Positions 1-5,629 of a stretch of DNA of 7,048 nt are shown in pieces; position 1 is the stretch's first letter; each line of letters starts with the position of its first letter. Under the pieces are notes generated by a model. It did no database searches, had not been told where the DNA came from, and worked only from the letters and a program-made list of their open reading frames with translations. This stretch comes from Hydrogenothermaceae bacterium (lineage in GTDB: Bacteria; Aquificota; Aquificia; Aquificales; Hydrogenothermaceae). The DNA lies in assembly GCA_015490675.1 (NCBI GenBank), contig WFXI01000262.1, positions 1-7,048 of the forward strand, given 5' to 3'. Both the position numbers and the translations under genes were made by a program.

Positions 1-160
1 AGAACCTTTAAATGCAAAAGAAATAGCAAAAAAATGTTTAGATAAAGGCCTTATAATCGGAACTGCTGGACAAAACACCTTGCGTTTTGTTCCACCATTA
101 ATTATTAATAAAAAAGAGATAGATGAAGGAATTAATATACTAAAGGAGGTTTTAAAATGA
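1..160 (+). CDS. argD: Acetylornithine aminotransferase, C-terminal end (partial)
   Basis: The frame starting at base 2 is open for 52 codons and stops with TGA at 158-160; the 5' part lies outside the window. The visible tail contains GTAGQNTLRFVPPLIIN followed by a charged helix (KKEIDEGINILKEVL). This is the typical C-terminus of class III PLP-dependent aminotransferases of the ArgD group, where the TLRFVPPL stretch belongs to the small domain. ArgD makes N-acetylornithine in arginine synthesis in the cytoplasm and can also serve in lysine synthesis. The PLP lysine and the rest of the active site are upstream and cannot be checked. Other class III aminotransferases, such as ornithine or succinylornithine transaminases, have similar tails, so the exact substrate is inferred. 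Its stop overlaps the next start (ATGA), suggesting translational coupling. Confidence 0.8.
   Translation, partial: EPLNAKEIAKKCLDKGLIIGTAGQNTLRFVPPLIINKKEIDEGINILKEVLK
142..150 (+). promoter_or_regulatory. Strong Shine-Dalgarno site of the outer membrane protein gene
   Basis: AAAGGAGGT lies inside the last codons of the upstream aminotransferase gene and ends 6 bases before the ATG at 157. It is a near-perfect anti-16S match. It fixes the start at 157 and implies efficient re-initiation on a shared transcript. Confidence 0.8.
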
Positions 161-927
161 AGAAATTAGCACTATCTGTAATTTTATCATCTGCGGTTGC
201 TACAAGTGCTTTTGCTATACCTGGCATAGACTTAAAGCTAGGTGTTGGATATACATCATTAGATCCTTCTGGATATGTTAGTTATGGAGGTGATTCTGCT
301 GATTTAGATAAAGACTTAAATTGGGGAAAATCTAACTATGTAAATGGATATGTAGAACTTGGCCTTCCTGTAATTCCAAATATAAGAGTTGAGTATTTAC
401 CAACTATATTTGATGGAACAGGAACCGTTACAAAAAATATAACTTTTGGTGGTGTTAACATTAATGTAAACGATAGAGTTTATTCTAAATTTAATGTAAA
501 ACAATATGACTTAATCTTGTACTATAACTTACCAATACCTGTAATAAAACCAAAACTTGGATTGGCAGCTAAGTATCTAGATGGATACATATATTTAAAA
601 AGCTTAACCACTAACAATGAAGAAACTGTAGATTTAAATATTCCTGTTCCATTAGTTTTTGCAGGTTTTAATATAGGACTACCTGTTGTACCAATAGAAA
701 TAGACTTAGAAGGAAAAGGAATTGCTTATCAAGGAAGCTATATAATAGATGCAAAAGCAACAGGGAAATTGGTATTCGGTAAGATACCACTTTTAGGTAA
801 AGCTTACATAGGAGGAGGATATAGATACCAAAGATATAGATTAAAAGATATAGATATAGATGGGAAAAAGCTTAATACAGATATAAAGTTTGCAGGACCA
901 TTCGCAGAGTTAGGAGTTCAATTCTAA
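157..927 (+). CDS. TIGR04219-type outer membrane beta-barrel protein
   Basis: This 256-residue protein is predicted to sit in the outer membrane. Residues 1-20 form a signal peptide (MKK start, hydrophobic core, then TSAFA before the likely cut at A20/I21). The mature part alternates short amphipathic strands and ends in GVQF; a terminal Phe is the usual beta-barrel assembly signal. Blocks resembling the TIGR04219 outer membrane family are GVGYTSLDPSGYVSY (residues 29-43), QYDLILYY (116-123), LGLAAKYLDGYIYL (135-148) and DIKFAGPF (242-249). The family match is from memory of these patterns. Function is unknown for the family; no pore or ligand role can be read from the sequence. Turns of the form GLPVIP/LPIPVI/GLPVVP recur about every 50 residues, suggesting a barrel of about eight strands. 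The start overlaps the upstream stop and has an excellent ribosome binding site. Only ten bases separate it from the RNase R gene, so all three may be co-transcribed. Confidence 0.82.
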   Translation: MKKLALSVILSSAVATSAFAIPGIDLKLGVGYTSLDPSGYVSYGGDSADLDKDLNWGKSNYVNGYVELGLPVIPNIRVEYLPTIFDGTGTVTKNITFGGVNINVNDRVYSKFNVKQYDLILYYNLPIPVIKPKLGLAAKYLDGYIYLKSLTTNNEETVDLNIPVPLVFAGFNIGLPVVPIEIDLEGKGIAYQGSYIIDAKATGKLVFGKIPLLGKAYIGGGYRYQRYRLKDIDIDGKKLNTDIKFAGPFAELGVQF

Positions 928-937
928 AGGGGGATAA

Positions 938-3046
938 ATGCAAATAACTGAAAATGATATTATTGAGTTTCTAAAAGAAAGGAAAAAGCCAGCTTATTTT
1001 AAAACGCTTTTAAGGAAGTTAGGAGTTCCCAAAGATGAAAAGAAAAAATTAAGAAAGTTACTGAAAAAATTACAGAAGAAAAAAGTTATAAAATACCAAA
1101 AAGGCAAATATTTACTTGTAGAATGGAAGCAAAAAGATGAATTTATAGAAGGAATAGTAGAAGCCCATCCTAGTGGGTATGGATTTTTAATAGTTGGAGA
1201 TGATGTGGAGGATTTATTTATTCCTCCACCTGAAATGAAATACCTTTTTGATGGAGATAAAGTTTTAGTAAAACCTGTAAAAAGAAAGAAAAAAGATGAA
1301 GCTAAAGTAATTAAAGTTTTAGAAAGAGCAGTAAAAGAAGCAGTTGGTGTCTTAAAAAAAGATAAAACAGGATACTATGTTTTACTATCTGATACTGTTA
1401 TTCCCCATAAAATTTATGTTTCCAAAAAAGAAGCTAAACTTATACAAAAAGGAAGCTATGTAGTAGTTAAAATAACCCAATACCCAGCCCCAAAAGTAAG
1501 AGCTAAAGGAAAAATTATTGAGGTTTTAGGTAAAACTAAAAACACAAAAACTGTAGCAGAAATTGTTGCAAGGAAGTTTGGATTACCATTAAAACATTCA
1601 GAAGAAGCAATAAAAGAAGCAGAAAGCTTACCTAAAACTGTTAGGATTACTAAAAACAGGAAAGATTTAACAGACCAAATTTGTTTTACAATAGACCCTG
1701 ATAGTGCAAGAGATTTTGACGATGCAGTTGCCATAGAAAAAGAAGGTGATAAATACAGACTTTTTGTTCATATTGCTGATGTTTCCTATTATGTAAAAGA
1801 AGGTTCAGCAATAGACAAAGAAGCTTTCCAAAGGGGAAATACATATTACCTTCCAGAATATGCCCTTCATATGTTACCAGAAAGACTTGCTTCAGATTTA
1901 TGTAGTTTAAGACCAAACGAGAAGAAATACGCTTTTACCTGTGAAATGTTAATTAATAAAAAAGGAGAAGTCATAGACTATGACATTTATGAAAGTGTAA
2001 TAGTAAGTAAAGCAAGGCTAACATACGACCAGGCACTAGGAATTATACTTGGAGATGAAGATTTAAAGAAAAAATTTCCAGATATCGTTAAACCTTTAAA
2101 ACATATGGAAGCCCTTGCAAAAATTTTATTAAAACAAAGAGAAAAAAGAGGAAGTATAGACTTTGACCTGCCAGAAAGTCAAATTTTATTCACAGATACA
2201 GGAGACCCTTATGATGTAGTTCCGTATGAAAGGCATTTTGCTCATAGACTAATAGAAGAATTTATGATAATTGCAAACATTACAGTTGCAAAACATATGG
2301 AAAAACTTGAATATCCATTTATATACAGGTCTCACGAAGAACCAGAAATAGATAAAGTGATTAAATTTGTAGACTTAGTAGCAGGTTTGGGATACAAAGT
2401 AGATTATCCAGAAGAAATTACTCCTAAATTTATACAAAAAATCCTTAAAAAAGTAGCAGGAACACCAGAAGAACAGTTAATTAGATTTATAGCTCTTAGA
2501 ACAATGAAACAAGCAAAATACACAGTAGAAAACTTAGGACATTTTGGATTAGCTCTAGATACATATACTCATTTTACATCACCAATAAGAAGATACGCAG
2601 ATTTAGTTGTTCATAGGCTATTAAAAAAATCAATTAAAAAGAAATTTACAAAAAAAGACTTAAAAGAGCTTCCTCAAAAATTAGATGAAGTTGCAAAACA
2701 ATGCTCCAAAATGGAAAGAGTTGCAGATGAAGCAGAAAGAGATGCATTAGATATTCTAAAATTAAGACTCTTATCAGGGCATATAGGAGAAGAATTTGAA
2801 GGAATAATTACAGGAATAGTATCTTTTGGAATGTTTGTTGAACTAGAAAGATACTTAATTGAGGGATTAATTCCTATATCTTCAGTGGAAGGATACTATA
2901 TTTATGACCCAGAAAATCATCGTTTTATAAAAGAAGATGGAAGTAAACAGTTTAGATTAGGAGATAGAGTTAAAGTAAAAATAGAAAAAGTAGATGAAGA
3001 TTTAAAGAAACTAGACCTATCTCTTGTAGAAGAGATAAAAAAATAG
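938..3046 (+). CDS. rnr: Ribonuclease R (RNase II/RNB family 3'-5' exoribonuclease)
   Basis: This processive, Mg-dependent exonuclease degrades structured RNA from the 3' end and takes part in mRNA turnover and rRNA quality control in the cytoplasm. Domains in order: an N-terminal winged-helix, very Lys-rich (about residues 1-62); two cold-shock OB domains (about 66-130 and 133-198); the RNB catalytic domain (about 240-590); and a C-terminal S1 domain (about 616-697). The catalytic aspartates are in TIDPDSARDFDDA: D253, D259, D261 and D262. The family signature is at 535-556, including HFTSPIRRYADL. At 702 residues it is shorter than the 813-residue E. coli enzyme and lacks its long Lys-rich tail, but all domains are present. 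The N-terminal winged helix favours RNase R over RNase II. The ATG at 938 is preceded by AAAGGGGG at 926-933. No sign of truncation or frameshift. Confidence 0.97.
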   Translation: MQITENDIIEFLKERKKPAYFKTLLRKLGVPKDEKKKLRKLLKKLQKKKVIKYQKGKYLLVEWKQKDEFIEGIVEAHPSGYGFLIVGDDVEDLFIPPPEMKYLFDGDKVLVKPVKRKKKDEAKVIKVLERAVKEAVGVLKKDKTGYYVLLSDTVIPHKIYVSKKEAKLIQKGSYVVVKITQYPAPKVRAKGKIIEVLGKTKNTKTVAEIVARKFGLPLKHSEEAIKEAESLPKTVRITKNRKDLTDQICFTIDPDSARDFDDAVAIEKEGDKYRLFVHIADVSYYVKEGSAIDKEAFQRGNTYYLPEYALHMLPERLASDLCSLRPNEKKYAFTCEMLINKKGEVIDYDIYESVIVSKARLTYDQALGIILGDEDLKKKFPDIVKPLKHMEALAKILLKQREKRGSIDFDLPESQILFTDTGDPYDVVPYERHFAHRLIEEFMIIANITVAKHMEKLEYPFIYRSHEEPEIDKVIKFVDLVAGLGYKVDYPEEITPKFIQKILKKVAGTPEEQLIRFIALRTMKQAKYTVENLGHFGLALDTYTHFTSPIRRYADLVVHRLLKKSIKKKFTKKDLKELPQKLDEVAKQCSKMERVADEAERDALDILKLRLLSGHIGEEFEGIITGIVSFGMFVELERYLIEGLIPISSVEGYYIYDPENHRFIKEDGSKQFRLGDRVKVKIEKVDEDLKKLDLSLVEEIKK
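3018..3037 (+). repeat. Perfect 8-bp inverted repeat at the 3' end of rnr
   Basis: TATCTCTT at 3018-3025 and AAGAGATA at 3030-3037 are exact reverse complements around the loop GTAG. It lies in the last codons of rnr and is followed by an A run, not a T run, so it is not a standard intrinsic terminator on the + strand. It could fold in mRNA, or be a codon-driven accident. Confidence 0.55.
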
Positions 3047-3052
3047 TAAAAT
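3024..3052 (+). promoter_or_regulatory. Candidate sigma-70-like promoter for rplS
   Basis: TTGTAG (3024-3029) and TAAAAT (3047-3052) are separated by 17 bases, the ideal spacing. The -10 box matches five of six consensus bases and the -35 box three of six. Transcription would begin near 3059 and give a leader of about 28 bases before the L19 ATG. In such AT-rich DNA a chance match is quite possible. Confidence 0.3.
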
Positions 3053-3058
3053 ATTAGC

Positions 3059-3071
3059 TTGTTTCAAACAA
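3059..3071. repeat. Short palindrome in the rnr-rplS gap
   Basis: TTGTTTCAAACAA is a perfect palindrome around the central C. It sits just upstream of the ribosome binding site AAGGAGG (3074-3080) of rplS. It could be an operator or a small leader hairpin, or chance. No known L19 autoregulatory leader structure can be recognised. Confidence 0.4.
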
Positions 3072-3086
3072 TCAAGGAGGAATTAA

Positions 3087-3500
3087 ATGAGCAGTCAGTT
3101 AATTAGAGAAATAGAAGAAAAATATTTAGAATCTACAAAAGAATGGGATGATTTTAAAGTTGGAGATACAGTAAGAGTTCATGTAAAAATTGAAGAAAGA
3201 GGAAAAGAAAGAATACAGGTCTTTGAAGGTGTAGTAATTAGAATAAAAGGAAGTGGAACAGGAAAAACTTTCACAGTAAGAAAAGTTTCTTATGGCGTAG
3301 GAATGGAAAGAATATTTCCATTTGGATGTCCTTCTGTAGCTAAAGTTGAAACAGTTAAAAGAGGTAAAGTAAGAAGAGCTAAACTTTACTACCTTAGAGA
3401 TAGAAAAGGTAAAGCTGCTAAAATTAGAGAAATTAAAGAATGGGAAATCAAGAAAAGAGCAAAAGAATCTGCTGAAGCTAAAGAAGCTCAAAACGCATAA
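3087..3500 (+). CDS. rplS: 50S ribosomal protein L19
   Basis: L19 is a large-subunit protein at the interface with the 30S subunit, contacting 23S rRNA and forming an intersubunit bridge. Family blocks are clear: GDTVRVHVKI (residues 26-35), RIQVFEGVVI (42-51), TFTVRKVSYGVGMERIFP (61-78) and VRRAKLYYLRDRKGKAAKI (95-113). The usual bacterial length is about 115 residues; this one has 137 because of a charged Lys/Glu/Ala-rich tail from about residue 114. Longer L19 tails are known in other thermophiles such as Thermus. The ATG follows a strong AAGGAGG at 3074-3080. It is followed 4 bases later by rnhB, a conserved neighbour. The trmD, rimM and rpsP genes that often precede rplS are replaced here by rnr. 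Confidence 0.98.
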   Translation: MSSQLIREIEEKYLESTKEWDDFKVGDTVRVHVKIEERGKERIQVFEGVVIRIKGSGTGKTFTVRKVSYGVGMERIFPFGCPSVAKVETVKRGKVRRAKLYYLRDRKGKAAKIREIKEWEIKKRAKESAEAKEAQNA

Positions 3501-3504
3501 AATA

Positions 3505-4080
3505 TTGCTAGAAATAGAAAACTCTTTAAGAAAAAAAGGTTATTCTAAAATTGTTGGAATAGATGAAGTTGGAAGAGGGCCAATAGCTGGCCCTGTTGTT
3601 TCATCTGCTGTAATTTTTCCACCAAACATAGATATCTTCATAACAAAAGACTCAAAAAAACTCACAGAAAACCAAAGAGAAAAACTTGTAGAAGAAATAA
3701 AATATAGAGCTTTAGCTATAGGTATTGGAGTAGTTGATTCTGCAGAAATAGACAGGTTAAACATTTATAAAGCAACAAAACTTGCAATGTATAGAGCTTT
3801 ACAAACTCTAAAATCTGACTTTGATTTTATTATTACAGACTTTATTAAGTTTAATCCATATCCACATATTTCAATAAAAAAAGCAGATGAAAAAAGTATA
3901 TCTGTAGCTGCAGCTTCTATAATTGCAAAAGTTTACAGAGATAATATTATGAAAGAATTTTCAAATTTATATCCTCACTCTTTTGATAAACATAAAGGTT
4001 ATCCTACAAAACTACACAAACAAGAAATAACAGAGTTTGGAATAACTCCAATCCACAGAAAATCTTTTAAGTTACTATGA
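3505..4080 (+). CDS. rnhB: Ribonuclease HII
   Basis: RNase HII cuts RNA in RNA-DNA hybrids and starts removal of single ribonucleotides from DNA. The 191-residue protein spans the whole family. The signature GIDEVGRGPIAGPV (residues 18-31) carries catalytic D20 and E21. D112 (IITDF) and D128 (KKADEKS, the place of the bacterial KGD motif) are the probable third and fourth metal ligands. SVAAASIIAKVYRD (133-146) and HKGYPTKLH (163-171) follow as expected. The start is TTG at 3505: between the in-frame stop TAA at 3370-3372 and the catalytic motif there is no in-frame ATG or GTG, and this is the only TTG. No clear Shine-Dalgarno site precedes it. The L19 stop ends only 4 bases upstream, so translation is probably coupled. 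The stop overlaps yraN (ATGA). Confidence 0.96.
   Translation: MLEIENSLRKKGYSKIVGIDEVGRGPIAGPVVSSAVIFPPNIDIFITKDSKKLTENQREKLVEEIKYRALAIGIGVVDSAEIDRLNIYKATKLAMYRALQTLKSDFDFIITDFIKFNPYPHISIKKADEKSISVAAASIIAKVYRDNIMKEFSNLYPHSFDKHKGYPTKLHKQEITEFGITPIHRKSFKLL
3576..3594 (+). repeat. GC-rich hairpin within rnhB
   Basis: AGGGCCA (3576-3582) and TGGCCCT (3588-3594) are perfect reverse complements with a 5-base loop, unusually GC-rich for this window. They encode the conserved GRGPIAGP of RNase HII, so protein constraint may explain most of it. Confidence 0.4.
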
Positions 4081-4424
4081 ACAAAAGAGAAGTAGGCAGT
4101 CAAAAAGAAAATCTAGCTATTTCTTATTTGAAAAATAAAGGATATAAAATAATTAAACAAAACTTTTATACAAAATTTGGTGAAATAGATGTAATAGCAA
4201 AAGATGGTAATACACTTGTTTTTATAGAAGTAAGAAGTAGGTCATACGATAATTTAGGGCTACCTGAAGAGAGTATAAACAAAGCTAAACAAAAGAAAAT
4301 TATAAAAACTGCAAAAATATTCCTAAATAGCTTTAATATTGATTACAATGAGATTAGATTTGATGTAATTGCAATTTTAAATGAAAATATTAATCATATA
4401 GAAAATGCGTTTTATTTAGAGTAA
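4077..4424 (+). CDS. yraN: YraN / UPF0102 family nuclease-fold protein
   Basis: This 115-residue protein matches the UPF0102 family, which has a restriction-endonuclease-like fold and a poorly known role. Key blocks are the N-terminal helix KREVGSQKENLAISYLKNKGY (start at residue 3), FGEIDVIAKDG (34-44) and LVFIEVRSR (47-55). E36, D38 and E51 with the following V-R are in the position of the D/E-x-K-like metal site of the fold; the usual Lys is Arg53 here. LGLPEESINKAKQKKI (60-75) follows as in the family. The ATG overlaps the rnhB stop (ATGA), the conserved rnhB-yraN arrangement. A role in DNA repair or recombination is often suspected but is not shown by the sequence. Full length for the family. 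Confidence 0.93.
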   Translation: MNKREVGSQKENLAISYLKNKGYKIIKQNFYTKFGEIDVIAKDGNTLVFIEVRSRSYDNLGLPEESINKAKQKKIIKTAKIFLNSFNIDYNEIRFDVIAILNENINHIENAFYLE

Positions 4425-4429
4425 CAGTA

Positions 4430-4609
4430 ATGGATAAAGAACAAAAAGAATTAGAAATAAAAAAGCTAAAAATAGAAAAACTTAAAGCCCTAGAAGGCAT
4501 AATACGAACTGTTGTTATTGCTATTCTAACTATAGGAGCAGGGATAGGAACACTAATATTTCAAATATTAGTAGAAAAAGAAAAAACTCATATGAAATTG
4601 TTCTCATAG
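4430..4609 (+). CDS. Small membrane protein, unrecognised, apparently frameshifted
   Basis: I do not recognise this gene. The ATG at 4430 opens 59 codons to TAG at 4607-4609. Residues 3-22 are a highly charged Lys/Glu helix with regularly spaced Leu/Ile. Residues 24-48 are a hydrophobic transmembrane segment containing TIGAGIGTLIF. The last residues (THMKLFS) look like out-of-frame sequence. From the A run at 4581-4586 the -1 frame continues as a second hydrophobic segment (EIVLIVLLIFLL) and a basic/aromatic end, stopping at 4657-4659, three bases before the next gene. One added A in the run would give a 76-residue protein with two membrane segments. It starts 5 bases after the yraN stop with only a weak ribosome binding site. 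The function is unknown. Sequencing error, mutation or recoding cannot be told apart here. Confidence 0.6.
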   Translation: MDKEQKELEIKKLKIEKLKALEGIIRTVVIAILTIGAGIGTLIFQILVEKEKTHMKLFS

Positions 4610-4659
4610 TGCTACTAATATTCTTATTAAGGAAGTTTAATGAATATTGGAGGAGTTAA
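4585..4659 (+). pseudogene. Displaced C-terminal part of the small membrane gene (-1 frame)
   Basis: In this frame the codons read NSYEIVLIVLLIFLL then RKFNEYWRS and stop with TAA at 4657-4659, 24 codons in all. The composition (hydrophobic helix, then Arg/Lys and aromatics) is what a real second membrane segment looks like, and there is no start codon with a ribosome binding site that would serve it alone. It is best read as the rest of the gene starting at 4430. It becomes in-frame if one A is added to the six-A run at 4581-4586, or if the ribosome or polymerase slips there. Confidence 0.5.
4649..4653 (+). promoter_or_regulatory. Shine-Dalgarno site for the 29-residue membrane peptide
   Basis: GGAGG ends 9 bases before the ATG at 4663. 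It supports this very short gene being translated and selects 4663 over an ATG at 4640, which would give only 15 codons in another frame. Confidence 0.6.
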
Positions 4660-4662
4660 ATT

Positions 4663-4752
4663 ATGGATTGGTTTTTATTTACTGTAACCACTATTTTATT
4701 TATAGCTTTATTAATAGGTTTTGGAAGTTTCTTTTTTGCAGTAAAAGAGTAA
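4663..4752 (+). CDS. 29-residue single-pass membrane protein, unrecognised
   Basis: ATG at 4663 opens 29 codons ending in TAA at 4750-4752. After MDW comes an almost unbroken hydrophobic segment (about residues 4-26, with LFIALLIGFGSFFFAV in it) and a charged end, VKE. A GGAGG ribosome binding site precedes it by 9 bases, it begins 3 bases after the displaced frame of the upstream gene ends, and ispA begins 7 bases later. This tight packing, and the clean membrane pattern, favour a real gene. The ending FFFAVKE recalls the WAV-K-GQFDD region of FixS/CcoS, the small assembly factor of cbb3 oxidases, but the GQFDD part is absent and no oxidase genes are nearby. Small respiratory-complex subunits are another possibility. 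No function is assigned. Confidence 0.55.
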   Translation: MDWFLFTVTTILFIALLIGFGSFFFAVKE

Positions 4753-4759
4753 GTATCAG

Positions 4760-5629
4760 ATGAATGTAAAACAAAAACTAAACAACTTTGCAAATTGGTT
4801 TAACAATAAGCTAGAAAATCACTTAAAGACCGGTACACCTCAAAAACTATTTGATGCTATGCACTACAGCTTGACTGCTGGTGGAAAAAGAATTAGGCCA
4901 TTTTTGATGTTTGAAAGTGCAAAAATATGTGGAGCTACAGAAACAGAAAAATTTCTAGATATAGCAATTGCAATAGAAATGATTCACACATATTCACTAA
5001 TACATGATGACCTTCCATCTATGGATAATGATGATTTAAGAAGAGGAAAACCAACCTGTCACAAAGTATTTGGAGAAGCTATAGCTATTTTAGCAGGAGA
5101 TGGACTTTTAACATATGCTTTTGAAAAAATTTCCTCAAGTCAATTACAGGCAGAGAAGCTAATAAAAGTAATTAAAACACTTGCAAGAAACACAGGTATA
5201 AATGGTATGGTAGCAGGACAAGCAGGAGATATTCTCGCCGAAAAAGAAGGAAGTTTTAATGATATTCAGTTTATACATGAGAATAAAACAACTAAATTTA
5301 TTCAAGCCTGTTGTGAAATAGGAGCAATTCTAGCAGATGCAACAGATAAAGAAATTAATGCACTTAAGGAATACGGATACAACATAGGAATGGCTTTTCA
5401 AATCTGGGATGATGTTTTAGATGTAATAGGAGACACAGAAAAACTTGGAAAAACTACAGGAAAAGACATACAGCAAAATAAGTTAACTTATCCTGCTATA
5501 TATGGACTTGAAAAGTCAAAAAAAATTGCAAAATCTCATGTTGAAAAAGCAATAGAAAGTATTAGTATATTTAAAAATAATGAAACCCTTACACAGCTTG
5601 CAAAATTTATAATACAAAGAGAGGTTTAA
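4760..5629 (+). CDS. ispA: Farnesyl/geranylgeranyl diphosphate synthase
   Basis: This short-chain trans-prenyl transferase condenses isopentenyl diphosphate with allylic diphosphates to give C15 or C20 products for quinone, carotenoid and undecaprenyl synthesis. The 289-residue length is normal. Motifs: GGKRIRP (residues 41-47) binds diphosphate; the first Asp-rich motif is DDLPSMD (83-89) with the two-residue insertion typical of bacterial enzymes, followed by NDDLRRGKPTCH; GMVAGQAGDI (149-158); QIWDDVLDV (214-222) is the second Asp-rich motif; KTTGKD (231-236) follows. Tyr78, five residues before the first motif, is as in E. coli IspA, which favours a farnesyl product, but chain length is inferred. 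The ATG is 7 bases after a tiny membrane gene, with a weak ribosome site, so coupling is likely. The stop TAA is directly followed by the queF ATG. Confidence 0.94.
   Translation: MNVKQKLNNFANWFNNKLENHLKTGTPQKLFDAMHYSLTAGGKRIRPFLMFESAKICGATETEKFLDIAIAIEMIHTYSLIHDDLPSMDNDDLRRGKPTCHKVFGEAIAILAGDGLLTYAFEKISSSQLQAEKLIKVIKTLARNTGINGMVAGQAGDILAEKEGSFNDIQFIHENKTTKFIQACCEIGAILADATDKEINALKEYGYNIGMAFQIWDDVLDVIGDTEKLGKTTGKDIQQNKLTYPAIYGLEKSKKIAKSHVEKAIESISIFKNNETLTQLAKFIIQREV

Noticed and set aside
1456..1916. Two overlapping open frames on the minus strand opposite rnr
   Set aside because: They lie fully antisense to the conserved RNB domain, show no domain pattern and have no ribosome site; they are shadows of the AT-rich coding strand.
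3126..3491. Minus-strand open frame of 121 codons opposite rplS
   Set aside because: Its Ser/Phe/Tyr-rich composition is the mirror of the Lys/Glu codons of L19; L19 itself is certain.
3540..3764. Minus-strand open frame opposite rnhB
   Set aside because: It is antisense to the conserved catalytic region of RNase HII and has no protein-like features of its own.
4581..4587. Classical slippery heptamer AAAAAAC as proof of programmed -1 frameshifting
   Set aside because: The heptamer is present, but its X-XXY-YYZ phase matches the downstream frame and not the incoming one, so tandem slippage does not apply; only a single-codon AAA slip or an indel fits.
4640..4687. ATG at 4640 opening 15 codons with an AAGGAAG upstream
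   Set aside because: Too short, no membrane or other pattern, and it overlaps the better supported 29-codon gene at 4663 in another frame.
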